Assembly: GCA_963649365.1 (NCBI GenBank)
Contig: CAVJHQ010000022.1
Coordinates: 1 to 26,151, forward strand
Length of the DNA: 26,151 nucleotides
From: Paratractidigestivibacter sp963649365
GTDB lineage: Bacteria > Actinomycetota > Coriobacteriia > Coriobacteriales > Atopobiaceae
Reading direction: 5' to 3'
In this document: piece after piece, positions 1-6,792 of the stretch
Layout of the letters: every line of letters begins with the position of its first letter
How positions within the stretch are numbered: position 1 is the first letter of the stretch
Notes under the pieces: generated by a model
What the model was told of the DNA's origin: nothing
The model's input: only the letters and a program-made list of their open reading frames with translations
Databases searched by the model: none
Translations under genes and position numbers: made by a program

Positions 1-1109
1 TGGTCACCTCCCTCATGGGCAAGGGCGCCATGCGCTGCTCCAACCCGCTGAACCTTGGCCCCGTGGGCATGCACGGCTCCAAGTACGCGAACATGGCCGT
101 GACGGAGTGCGACCTTCTCATCGCCGTCGGCGCGCGCTTCTCCGACCGCGTCACCGGCAAGGTCTCCGAGTTCGCGCCCCACGCCAAGGTCATCCACATC
201 GACATCGACCCTGCCGAGATCGGCAAGATCATCAACCCCGATGTGCCGATCGTCGGCGACGCGAAGGTGGTCTTGGGGGCCCTGAACGACCGCCTGACCA
301 GGAAAGAGGCGCAGCCCATCGACGGGGAGTGGGTCAAGGACGTCTTCTCCTGGCGCGACCGCTGGCCCTTCTACACGAGCGATTTCGCCGACTATCCCGA
401 CGCCATCGCGCCCGAGGTCGTGCTCCACAAGCTCTCCGACAAGCTCGACCCCGAGGCGTCCATCGTCACGACGGAGGTCGGCCAGCACCAGATGTGGGCG
501 CACCAGAACATCCACCGCGAGCACGCGCGCACCTTCATCAGCTCCGGCGGCCTCGGCACCATGGGCTTCGGCTTCCCCGCGGCGATCGGCGCGAAGTTCG
601 GCTGCCCCGACTGCGAGGTCGTCTGCGTCGCGGGCGACGGCTCCTTCCAGATGAACACCCAGGAGATGGCCACCGCCGCCATCAACGGCGCCAACGTCAA
701 GGTCATGGTCATCGACAACCGCGCGCTCGGCATGGTCCACCAGTGGCAGAGCCTCTTCTACAACAAGCGCTACAGCTTCACCGAGCTCGCCGACAACCCC
801 GACTTCGTCAAGCTCGCCGACGCGTATGGCTGGAGGGCCAGGCGCATCACCAAGCCGGAGGAGATCGACGAGGCCCTCGACGAGATGCTCGCCTCCGAGG
901 TGCCGTACCTGCTCGACGTCATGATCCCGCGCGACCAGACCGTCTACCCGATGGTCGCCCCCGGCGCCCCCATCGACGACATCATCGGCGCGCTCGACGT
1001 CACCCTGGGCGGAGTCCGCGTGTCCGAGAAGGGCTTCGGCAAGCTCCACCGCAAGGGCGGCCACGCCGCCGACTTCGAGGACAGCGACGATTCGAAGGGA
1101 GGGGAGTAG
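1..1109 (+). CDS. ilvB: Acetolactate synthase large (catalytic) subunit, 5' end outside window
   Basis: This thiamine-diphosphate enzyme condenses two pyruvates to 2-acetolactate, or pyruvate plus 2-oxobutyrate to acetohydroxybutyrate. It is the first common step of valine, leucine and isoleucine synthesis. The frame is already open at position 3, so the N-terminal part (roughly 200 residues by family length) is missing and 368 residues are visible. The visible part starts in the central domain (SLMGKGA, then GARFSDRVTGK). It continues into the C-terminal ThDP-binding domain with EVGQHQMW, SGGLGTMGFGFPAA and the metal/ThDP motif GDGSFQMN near nt 631-655. After the usual end of the fold (VYPMVAPGAPIDDII) there is an extra charged tail of about 38 residues rich in Lys, Gly, Asp and Glu. 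The stop lies one base before the ilvN start, with the ilvN Shine-Dalgarno inside the last codons, so the two subunits are probably translationally coupled. Confidence 0.97.
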   Translation, partial: VTSLMGKGAMRCSNPLNLGPVGMHGSKYANMAVTECDLLIAVGARFSDRVTGKVSEFAPHAKVIHIDIDPAEIGKIINPDVPIVGDAKVVLGALNDRLTRKEAQPIDGEWVKDVFSWRDRWPFYTSDFADYPDAIAPEVVLHKLSDKLDPEASIVTTEVGQHQMWAHQNIHREHARTFISSGGLGTMGFGFPAAIGAKFGCPDCEVVCVAGDGSFQMNTQEMATAAINGANVKVMVIDNRALGMVHQWQSLFYNKRYSFTELADNPDFVKLADAYGWRARRITKPEEIDEALDEMLASEVPYLLDVMIPRDQTVYPMVAPGAPIDDIIGALDVTLGGVRVSEKGFGKLHRKGGHAADFEDSDDSKGGE

Positions 1110-1110
1110 C

Positions 1111-1611
1111 ATGGCCGACTCCTACGCCTCCAAGCACATCCTGAGCGTGACCGTCGAGAACAAGTCCGGCGTGCTCTCGCGCGTCACGGGCATGATCTCG
1201 CGCCGCGGTTTCAACATCGAGTCGCTCACGGTGGCCCCCACCGAGGACGAGAGCCTCTCGCGCATGACCATCATCGTCGAGGCCGACGAGCTCGGCTTCG
1301 AGCAGATCACCAAGCAGCTCCACAAGCTCGTGAGCGTCTACCACATCAGCGACCTCACCGAGGAGGACGCCGTCGAGCGCGAGCTCGTGCTCTTCAAGGT
1401 CCAGGCGTCGCCGGACCGCAGGCACGAGATCATCGAGATCGCGAACGTCTTCCGCGCGAAGGTCGTCGACGTCGGCAAGAACACCCTCACCATCGAGGCC
1501 ACCGGCAACGAGTCCAAGCTCGACGCCATGGAGGACCTGTTCCGCGGCTATGGCATCCGCCAGCTCACGCGCACCGGCAAGATCGCGATGGGCCGCGGCC
1601 ACGACGCGTAA
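1111..1611 (+). CDS. ilvN: Acetolactate synthase small (regulatory) subunit
   Basis: This is the regulatory partner of IlvB. In this family it binds valine and gives feedback inhibition and full activity to the catalytic subunit. At 166 residues it is the usual full-length form. It opens with an ACT domain at about residues 9-85, with the characteristic NKSGVLSRVTGMISRRGFNIESL, followed by the ALS_ss C-terminal domain at about 90-160. The start is fixed by the purine-rich AAGGGAGGGG at 1095-1104 and by the single-base gap to the ilvB stop. The 115-nt gap to ilvC holds a weak CGGGC/GCCCG hairpin (1631-1647) but no U-tract, so read-through into ilvC is likely. Confidence 0.96.
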   Translation: MADSYASKHILSVTVENKSGVLSRVTGMISRRGFNIESLTVAPTEDESLSRMTIIVEADELGFEQITKQLHKLVSVYHISDLTEEDAVERELVLFKVQASPDRRHEIIEIANVFRAKVVDVGKNTLTIEATGNESKLDAMEDLFRGYGIRQLTRTGKIAMGRGHDA

Positions 1612-1726
1612 GGCCGCCCCTGACGCGCCCCGGGCTTCTCGACGCCCGACGATTGGTTTCTCCCGCCAGGCCAGGCGGTTGGAATACGCACTGCAAGAAG
1701 CACCACAAGACTAAGGAGTTTTAAGC

Positions 1727-2722
1727 ATGGCCGTCACCATCTACTACGAGAACGACTGCAAGCCCGAGGTCATCCAGGGCAAGAAGATCGCCATCATCGG
1801 CTACGGCTCTCAGGGCCACGCCCACGCGCTTAACCTCATGGACTCCGGCTGCGACGTGCGCGTTGGCCTGCGTGAGGGCTCTGCCTCTGCGCAGAAGGCC
1901 GCCGAGGCTGGCCTCAAGGTCGTCGACATGGACACCGCGGCCGAGGAAGCCGACGTCATCATGATCTTGACCCCCGACGAGACCCAGCCCAAGGTCTACG
2001 AGGAGCACATCAAGGATCACCTGAAGCCCGGCGACACCCTGGCGTTTGCCCACGGCTTCAACATCCACTACGGCTACATCAAGGCCCCCGAGGACGTCAA
2101 CGTCATCATGTGCGCCCCTAAGGGCCCCGGCCACATCGTCCGCCGTCAGTTCACCGAGGGCTCCGGCGTGCCCGACCTCGCCTGCGTCTACCAGGACGCC
2201 ACCGGCGACGCCTGGGACATCGCGCTGGCCTACTGTTGGGGCGTCGGCGGCGCCCGCTCCGGCATCATCAAGGCGACCTTCGCCCAGGAGACCGAGGAGG
2301 ACCTCTTCGGTGAGCAGGCCGTTCTCTGCGGCGGCCTCGTCGAGCTCGTCAAGGCGGGCTTCGAGACCCTGACCGAGGCCGGCTACCCCGAGGAGCTCGC
2401 CTACTTCGAGTGCTACCACGAGATGAAGATGATCGTCGACCTCATGTACGAGTCCGGCATCCACTTCATGAACTACTCCATCTCCAACACCGCCGAGTAC
2501 GGCGAGTACTACGCCGGCCCCAAGGTCATCAACGACGAGTCGCGCGAGGCCATGAAGCTCATCCTCAAGCGCATCCAGAACGGCGAGTTCGCGCAGGAGT
2601 TCGTCGACGACTGCAACAACGACCACAAGTGGCTCCTCGAGCAGCGTGAGGCCATCAACACCCACCCCATCGAGGTCACCGGCGAGAAGATTCGCTCCAT
2701 GTTCTCCTGGATCAAGAAGTAG
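1727..2722 (+). CDS. ilvC: Ketol-acid reductoisomerase (class I)
   Basis: This enzyme performs the Mg-dependent alkyl shift and NAD(P)H reduction of acetolactate or acetohydroxybutyrate to the dihydroxy acids, the second common step of branched-chain amino acid synthesis. Its 331 residues match the short class I enzymes. The N-terminal Rossmann domain has GYGSQGHAHALNL at about residues 25-37. The following loop VGLREGSAS carries Arg and Ser residues of the kind that bind the NADPH 2'-phosphate, so NADPH preference is inferred. The knotted C-terminal domain contains the metal-binding DLFGEQ at about 190-195 and the late KWLLEQREAINTHPIE segment. The start has a strong TAAGGAG at 1712-1718. 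It is followed within 45 bases by an intrinsic terminator, making it the last gene of ilvBNC. Confidence 0.97.
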   Translation: MAVTIYYENDCKPEVIQGKKIAIIGYGSQGHAHALNLMDSGCDVRVGLREGSASAQKAAEAGLKVVDMDTAAEEADVIMILTPDETQPKVYEEHIKDHLKPGDTLAFAHGFNIHYGYIKAPEDVNVIMCAPKGPGHIVRRQFTEGSGVPDLACVYQDATGDAWDIALAYCWGVGGARSGIIKATFAQETEEDLFGEQAVLCGGLVELVKAGFETLTEAGYPEELAYFECYHEMKMIVDLMYESGIHFMNYSISNTAEYGEYYAGPKVINDESREAMKLILKRIQNGEFAQEFVDDCNNDHKWLLEQREAINTHPIEVTGEKIRSMFSWIKK

Positions 2723-2766
2723 GACGGGCGTTCCGGGCCCATGCCGGGCACGAGCCTGAGCTGGAA

Positions 2767-2802
2767 GGTCTTGTCGCGGGATTCTCGCGGCAAGGCCTTT
2801 TT
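2767..2802 (+). terminator. Intrinsic terminator of ilvBNC
   Basis: A 12-bp stem, 2767-2778 with 2786-2797, includes two G-U pairs and has a 7-nt loop. It is followed directly by TTTTT (2798-2802). It lies 45 bases after the ilvC stop. A TATCCT hexamer at 2821-2826 just beyond it could be the -10 of the next transcript, but no good -35 is seen. Confidence 0.88.
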
Positions 2803-2863
2803 ACGGCTTGGGCGCGGCTGTATCCTTATGCACTCGGATGCACGCCGACGAAAGGAGGGGACC

Positions 2864-3925
2864 GTGAGCACAACCGACCCGGGCATCGCGCTCGTCGTTC
2901 CGGCCTACCGCCCCGACGCGCGCTTGGTCGAGCTGCTCGTCGGGCTTCACGACAGGTGGGCCGGCCCCGTCTTCGTGGTGGACGACGGGAGCGGGGATGC
3001 GTATGCCAGCGTGTTCCGGCGCTGCTCGGAGCTCGGCGCCCATGTGGTTACCCGCCGTGTGCGCGGCGGCAAGGGCGAGGCGCTCAAGACGGGCTTCGCG
3101 GCCGTCGCCGGCATCGAGCCGCGCCCGTGGGGGATCGTGTGCGCCGACGACGACTGCAGGCACCTGCCCGCCGACGTCGTCTCGGTGGCCGGGCTCCTCG
3201 CCGCGCGGCCGGGCGCCCTCGTCCTCGGGTGCCGGGATTTCCGCTCGCCGAAGATCGCGCCGCTGACGCATTTCGCGAACCTGTGCACGCGGGTCGCCGT
3301 CCGGCTGTTCTGCGGGGTGTCGGTCTCCGACACCCAGAGCGGCCTGCGGGGGCTTCCTTGCGATTTCGCCCTGCGCATGTGCGAGGAGGAGCGCGGCGGG
3401 TTCGAGTTCGAGGCCGCCATGCTCGCGGAGGCCGAGCGCGGCGGCGTCCCTTTCGCGGAGGTCCCCATCTCCTATGTGTGCGACCCCGCCGCGCCCGGCT
3501 CGGATTTCAGGCCCTTCGTCGACACGGCCCGCATTCTCGCGGTCATGCTCGAGCTCTTCGCCAAGTACGCGCTCTCGTCCGTCTTCTGCTACGCCCTCGA
3601 CCTCGTGTTGTTCGGCGTCTTCATGGCGCTCATCGGCTCGGGAGCGGGCTCCTGGGGCGTCTACGCGGCCACGGTCGCCGCGCGTGTGGTCTCTGCGGGC
3701 ACGAACTTCGCCGTCAACCGGCGAAAGGTCTTCGGCGGCGGGGTGTCCGGCAAGAGGGTCGCCCGCTATGTGGCGCTGAGCGCGGGCATCATGGCCGCGA
3801 GCGCGCTCGCCGTCGGCTGGGTCGCGCCCGCGACGGGTATCCCCGCGGTCGTCGTGAAGCCGCTCGTCGACTTCCTTCTCTTCTTCGTCAACTACAAGAT
3901 GCAGCAGCTCTGGGTCTTCGCCTAA
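2864..3925 (+). CDS. GT2 glycosyltransferase fused to a GtrA-like membrane domain
   Basis: The predicted protein has 353 residues. Residues about 7-225 form a DPM1-type family 2 glycosyltransferase: ALVVPAYRPD at the start, VVDDGSGD (38-45), the metal/nucleotide-sugar region CADDDCRHLPADV (93-105) and the late SDTQSGLRGLP (155-165). Residues 232-353 are a GtrA-like domain with about four membrane segments, including FAKYALSSVFCYALDLVLFG and NFAVNRRKVF. Proteins of this design transfer a sugar to polyprenyl phosphate and help flip the lipid-linked sugar for wall or teichoic/glycolipid decoration. The substrate cannot be told. The frame is open from 2741, but I chose GTG at 2864 because AAAGGAGGGG (2851-2860) is directly upstream and the fold begins there. 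The ABC ATPase gene follows after 56 nt. Confidence 0.9.
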   Translation: MSTTDPGIALVVPAYRPDARLVELLVGLHDRWAGPVFVVDDGSGDAYASVFRRCSELGAHVVTRRVRGGKGEALKTGFAAVAGIEPRPWGIVCADDDCRHLPADVVSVAGLLAARPGALVLGCRDFRSPKIAPLTHFANLCTRVAVRLFCGVSVSDTQSGLRGLPCDFALRMCEEERGGFEFEAAMLAEAERGGVPFAEVPISYVCDPAAPGSDFRPFVDTARILAVMLELFAKYALSSVFCYALDLVLFGVFMALIGSGAGSWGVYAATVAARVVSAGTNFAVNRRKVFGGGVSGKRVARYVALSAGIMAASALAVGWVAPATGIPAVVVKPLVDFLLFFVNYKMQQLWVFA

Positions 3926-3981
3926 GGCCTGCTGCGCGGCTTCGCCGGGCCGACCCCGGCCACACTCGAAAGGCCATTCCC

Positions 3982-4776
3982 GTGAACGATGAGACGCCCC
4001 TGTTCCAGATCCACGACGCGCAGGTCGTGCGAGGCTCCAAGACGATCCTGCGCGTCGACGACTTCTCTTTGGCCGCCGGCGAGCACGTGGCGCTTCTCGG
4101 CCCGAACGGGGCCGGAAAGTCGACCTTCATCCAGCTGCTCACGCGCGAGGTGTTCCCGCTCTACCGAGACGAGCCCCCGGTGCGTTTCCGCGGCGCGGCG
4201 CGCCCGCTGCTGTCCGATATCCGCTCCACGCTCGGCGTCGTGAGCTCCACCATGCATGACCAGGTACGGGTACACCTGCCGGCCATCGACATCGTCGTCG
4301 GCGGGATCTTCGGGACGCTCGGGCTGCCTATGCGCGGCGAGGTCACCGACGCGCACCGCGCGCTCGCGCTCGACGCGCTCGAGCGCCTGGGCATCCCGGA
4401 GATCGCCGATCAGGACATCATGACCATGTCCACGGGGCAGGTCCGCCGCGTCCTCGTGGCCCGCGAGCTTGTCCGCGACCCGCAGGTCCTCGTTTTCGAC
4501 GAGCCCTGCACGGGGCTCGACCCCGAGGGCATGTACCATGTGCGCGATACCATGCGCACGCTCGCCGAGGAGGGCCGCTCAATCATCCTCGTCACCCATT
4601 ACCCCGAGGACATAATCCCCGCCATCGACCGCGTGCTCCTCATCAAGGACGCCTCCGTGTTCGCGGACGGCAAGAAGGGCGAGCTGCTCCGCGACGATGT
4701 GCTTTCCGAGCTCTTCGACGTGCCGCTGGCGGTGGGGGAGCGCGACGGCTGGTACTCGCTGCGCGGCAGGTATTGA
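3982..4776 (+). CDS. Orphan ABC transporter-type ATPase (YlmA-like)
   Basis: This is a 264-residue single ABC nucleotide-binding domain. Walker A is GPNGAGKST (40-48). The signature is MSTGQVRRV (149-157), with STGQ in place of the usual SGGQ. Walker B with the catalytic Glu is VLVFDEP (169-175), and the H-loop is VTHYPED (204-210). The STGQ signature and length resemble Bacillus YlmA and the ModF-like group of ABC ATPases, which have no recognised permease. No permease gene is adjacent here either, so a non-transport role or a distant partner is possible. The start is GTG at 3982 with GAAAGG at 3968-3973. The frame stays open far upstream across the glycosyltransferase gene, but that part is out-of-frame coding sequence. 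The 56-nt gap to the glycosyltransferase suggests one transcript. Confidence 0.87.
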   Translation: MNDETPLFQIHDAQVVRGSKTILRVDDFSLAAGEHVALLGPNGAGKSTFIQLLTREVFPLYRDEPPVRFRGAARPLLSDIRSTLGVVSSTMHDQVRVHLPAIDIVVGGIFGTLGLPMRGEVTDAHRALALDALERLGIPEIADQDIMTMSTGQVRRVLVARELVRDPQVLVFDEPCTGLDPEGMYHVRDTMRTLAEEGRSIILVTHYPEDIIPAIDRVLLIKDASVFADGKKGELLRDDVLSELFDVPLAVGERDGWYSLRGRY

Positions 4777-4817
4777 CGCCCCGAGCCGCCGCCCCCCAAT
4801 TTCCTTGAAATCATGGG

Positions 4818-4846
4818 TTGACACGCGCCGGCCGGCCTGCCACAAT
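4818..4846 (+). promoter_or_regulatory. Promoter of tRNA-Ala
   Basis: A consensus -35 TTGACA (4818-4823) is followed after exactly 17 bases by CACAAT (4841-4846), a 4/6 match to the -10. The tRNA begins 21 bases further on, consistent with a short 5' leader removed by RNase P. Confidence 0.7.
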
Positions 4847-4867
4847 AACCAACGCGCAACAGCGCCT

Positions 4868-4943
4868 GGGGATGTAGCTCAGCTGGGAGAGCGCTGCCTT
4901 CGCAAGGCAGAGGCCGAGGGTTCGAATCCCTTCATCTCCACCA
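4868..4943 (+). tRNA. tRNA-Ala (anticodon CGC)
   Basis: This is a complete 76-nt cloverleaf. The acceptor stem GGGGATG pairs with CATCTCC and contains the G3-U70 wobble pair that is the identity signature of alanine tRNA. The anticodon stem CTGCC/GGCAG encloses the loop TTCGCAA, giving anticodon CGC, which reads GCG. The T-loop is GGTTCGAATCC-like and the 3' CCA is encoded (4941-4943). It decodes a codon that is common in this GC-rich genome. Confidence 0.97.
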
Positions 4944-4951
4944 GGAAATCT

Positions 4952-4988
4952 AAGGCCTGGACGTCGAACGGCGTCTAGGCTTTCTTTG
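4952..4988 (+). terminator. Intrinsic terminator of tRNA-Ala
   Basis: A 9-bp stem, GCCTGGACG (4955-4963) with CGTCTAGGC (4972-4980), has one G-U pair and is extended by AAG/CTT flanks. It is followed by a T-rich TTTCTTTGT, 9 bases after the mature tRNA end. Confidence 0.8.
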
Positions 4989-5026
4989 TATCTATCGTCT
5001 GCTTGAGATTTGGAAAGAGGCGCGCC

Positions 5027-6283
5027 ATGCCCGACATGCTCACCCTCGAGGCGTTCGAAGAGGCTTCCGAGAAGGTCAAGGAGGTCACGCTCGAGACCAA
5101 GCTCGTCGAGAGCCCTTATCTTTCCTCCGCCACGGGCAACCGCGTCTGGCTCAAGCCCGAGAACCTTCAGCGCACGGGCGCGTATAAGCTTCGCGGCGCC
5201 TACTACAAGATCTCGAAGCTCAGCCAAGAGGAGCTCGACCGCGGCGTCATCACCGCGAGCGCCGGCAACCACGCCCAGGGCGTCGCGTACGCCGCGACCC
5301 ACGCGGGCGCCCGCTCCGTCGTCGTCATGCCCACGACCACGCCCCTCATCAAGGTCGAGCGCACCAAGGACTACGGCGCCGAGGTCATCCTCTACGGCGA
5401 CGTCTTCGACGACGCCAAGAACAAGGCCGTCGAGATCGCCGAGGAGCAGGGGCTGACCTATATCCCGCCCTTCAACGACACCACGGTCGCCACCGGCCAG
5501 GGCACGATCGGCATGGAGATCGTCCAGGAGCTCCCGCTTGTGGACACCATCCTCGTTCCCGTGGGCGGCGGCGGCCTCGCCTGCGGCGTCGCCACCTTCG
5601 CCAAGCTCTACAACCCGAAGATCCGCGTCATCGGCGTCGAGCCGGCGGGCGCGGCGAGCCTCACCGCCGCCCTCGAGGCGGGCCGCGCCGTCAAGATCCC
5701 CGCTGCCGACACCATCGCCGACGGCACGGCGGTCCTGGAGGTCGGGGACCGCGTCTTCCCGTACCTCAAGGAGAACCTCGACGACGTCATGACCGTCGAG
5801 GACGACGAGCTCGTGGTGAGCTTCCTCGACATGGTCGAGAGCCACAAGATGATCGTCGAGAACTCCGGCCTGCTCACCGTTGCCGCCGCTAAGCACCTGC
5901 CCGCCGACGGGAAGCGCGTCGCCTGCGTGCTGTCCGGCGGCAACATGGACGTCATCACCATGAGCTCGGTCGTCCAGCACGGCCTGATCCAGCGCTCCCG
6001 CGTCTTTACCGTGAGCGTCCTTCTCCCTGACCGGCCCGGCAGCCTCGTGCGCGTGGCGAGCGTCATCGCCGAACAGAACGGCAACGTCATCAAGCTCAAG
6101 CACAACCAGTTCGTGACCACCAACCGCAACGCCGCGGTCGAGCTCCGCGTGACCATCGAGGCCTACGGCCCCGAGCACCGTCAGCAGATCATCGACGCGC
6201 TCTCCGCCGCTGGCTTCAAGCCCGAGCTCCCCTCCGGCCGCGAGTCCCTGAACGCCATGGGCCTTAAGCCTGAGCGCGCGTAG
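5027..6283 (+). CDS. ilvA: Threonine ammonia-lyase with C-terminal ACT domain
   Basis: This PLP enzyme deaminates threonine to 2-oxobutyrate and ammonia, providing the isoleucine precursor used by the IlvBN and IlvC encoded upstream. The protein has 418 residues. The PLP lysine is in GAYKLRGA (Lys54), the substrate loop is SAGNHAQG (78-85), and the phosphate-binding loop is GGGGLACG (180-187). A single ACT-like regulatory domain covers about 326-400 (FTVSVLLPDRPGSLVRVAS). This is the short form, not the 514-residue E. coli type with two ACT-like domains, and it may be feedback-regulated or catabolic. The ATG at 5027 has GGAAAGAGG at 5012-5020. A TTG at 5003 in frame would add eight residues but lacks a good ribosome site. 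Confidence 0.94.
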   Translation: MPDMLTLEAFEEASEKVKEVTLETKLVESPYLSSATGNRVWLKPENLQRTGAYKLRGAYYKISKLSQEELDRGVITASAGNHAQGVAYAATHAGARSVVVMPTTTPLIKVERTKDYGAEVILYGDVFDDAKNKAVEIAEEQGLTYIPPFNDTTVATGQGTIGMEIVQELPLVDTILVPVGGGGLACGVATFAKLYNPKIRVIGVEPAGAASLTAALEAGRAVKIPAADTIADGTAVLEVGDRVFPYLKENLDDVMTVEDDELVVSFLDMVESHKMIVENSGLLTVAAAKHLPADGKRVACVLSGGNMDVITMSSVVQHGLIQRSRVFTVSVLLPDRPGSLVRVASVIAEQNGNVIKLKHNQFVTTNRNAAVELRVTIEAYGPEHRQQIIDALSAAGFKPELPSGRESLNAMGLKPERA

Positions 6284-6294
6284 CCAGCGGAGGC

Positions 6295-6437
6295 GCCGAC
6301 CCCTCGCGCAGCGGGCCGGGGCTTCTCCCTAAAAATACGGACAATCCTGACTCGCACGAAGGCCACATTAAGTGGCCTTCGGCTCATGCGGAACTATTTT
6401 TAAGGAGAAGCCCCGGCCCGCTGCGCGAGGGGTCGGC
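6295..6437. repeat. 143-bp near-perfect palindromic element (MITE- or REP-like)
   Basis: Two 43-bp arms, 6295-6337 and 6395-6437, are reverse complements with a single mismatch. They enclose a 57-bp centre that itself contains a 10-bp hairpin, CGAAGGCCAC with GTGGCCTTCG. It starts 11 bases after the ilvA stop and ends 2 bases before the A-tract of the minus-strand RNA. No U-tract follows the stem on either strand, so it does not look like a normal intrinsic terminator. I see no coding capacity and no target-site duplication. It could be a non-autonomous mobile element, an intergenic repeat family, or a Rho-independent barrier between the convergent ilvA and small RNA transcripts. Confidence 0.75.
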
Positions 6438-6439
6438 AT

Positions 6440-6607
6440 AAAAAAGTCGCCCCCTGCGCCAATTCATGAACCCACCTTCAAAAGGTGGGTGTCCGCATCG
6501 CGCGTTCCGGCTTTCCCAGCAACGGGGAATTCCCGTACTGAACACGAGATTTAGGACTCCCAAGTAACGCTTGTCGGTTCACCCAGTTAATGGCGCAGGG
6601 GAGCGAC
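6440..6607 (-). ncRNA. ssrS: Structured small RNA, probable 6S RNA
   Basis: On the minus strand an independent transcript unit of about 168 nt can be read from promoter to terminator. The RNA ends pair: 6591-6607 (5' side) with 6446-6461 (3' side), differing by one extra base. The 3' arm runs directly into six U's (complement of AAAAAA at 6440-6445). Near the 3' side of the interior lies the hairpin ACCCACCTT-TTG-AAGGTGGGT preceded by GCGGAC. An apical hairpin ACGGG-AATTC-CCCGT sits in the middle. A closed rod with a large central bubble, a small 3'-side hairpin and a terminal stem-loop is the architecture of 6S RNA, which binds housekeeping RNA polymerase holoenzyme and down-regulates it in stationary phase. 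That a small RNA exists is well supported. The 6S identity is my structural inference. Confidence 0.62.
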
Positions 6608-6613
6608 AACTCA

Positions 6614-6641
6614 AATATAAACGTGCCGCGGCCTAGGTAAA
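6614..6641 (-). promoter_or_regulatory. Promoter of the 6S-like RNA
   Basis: On the minus strand TTTACC (6641-6636) and TATATT (6619-6614) are separated by 16 bases. The first base of the closing stem (6607) lies 7 bases after the -10, a normal transcription start distance. Confidence 0.6.
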
Positions 6642-6792
6642 GTCTTGACTTCGGCCATTTTTCCGTGTGTGGAGTGCTCGAGACCGCCTGGGCTTGCCGA
6701 TGGCTCCGAACTCCCGGTTCTAGTAGACTTAATTAACTGTGCGCCTGCTGATGCGGACGCTTATTTGCCGCGGAAAATGAGGGGAGAGGCGC

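Noticed and set aside
1..1727. A T-box or leucine-type attenuator for ilvBNC
   Set aside because: The operon start is outside the window, and the ilvN-ilvC gap holds only a weak 5-bp hairpin with no T-box sequence.
5003..5026. TTG at 5003 as the ilvA start
   Set aside because: The ATG at 5027 has a well-spaced ribosome site that lies inside the proposed extension, and the family fold starts after it.
4811..6178. A 455-codon minus-strand frame opposite ilvA and tRNA-Ala
   Set aside because: It crosses the tRNA gene and mirrors ilvA; its composition is that of an antisense shadow.
6295..6437. The 43-bp inverted arms as a conventional intrinsic terminator for ilvA
   Set aside because: No U-tract follows the stem on either strand; the A/T-rich parts lie inside, next to the loop.
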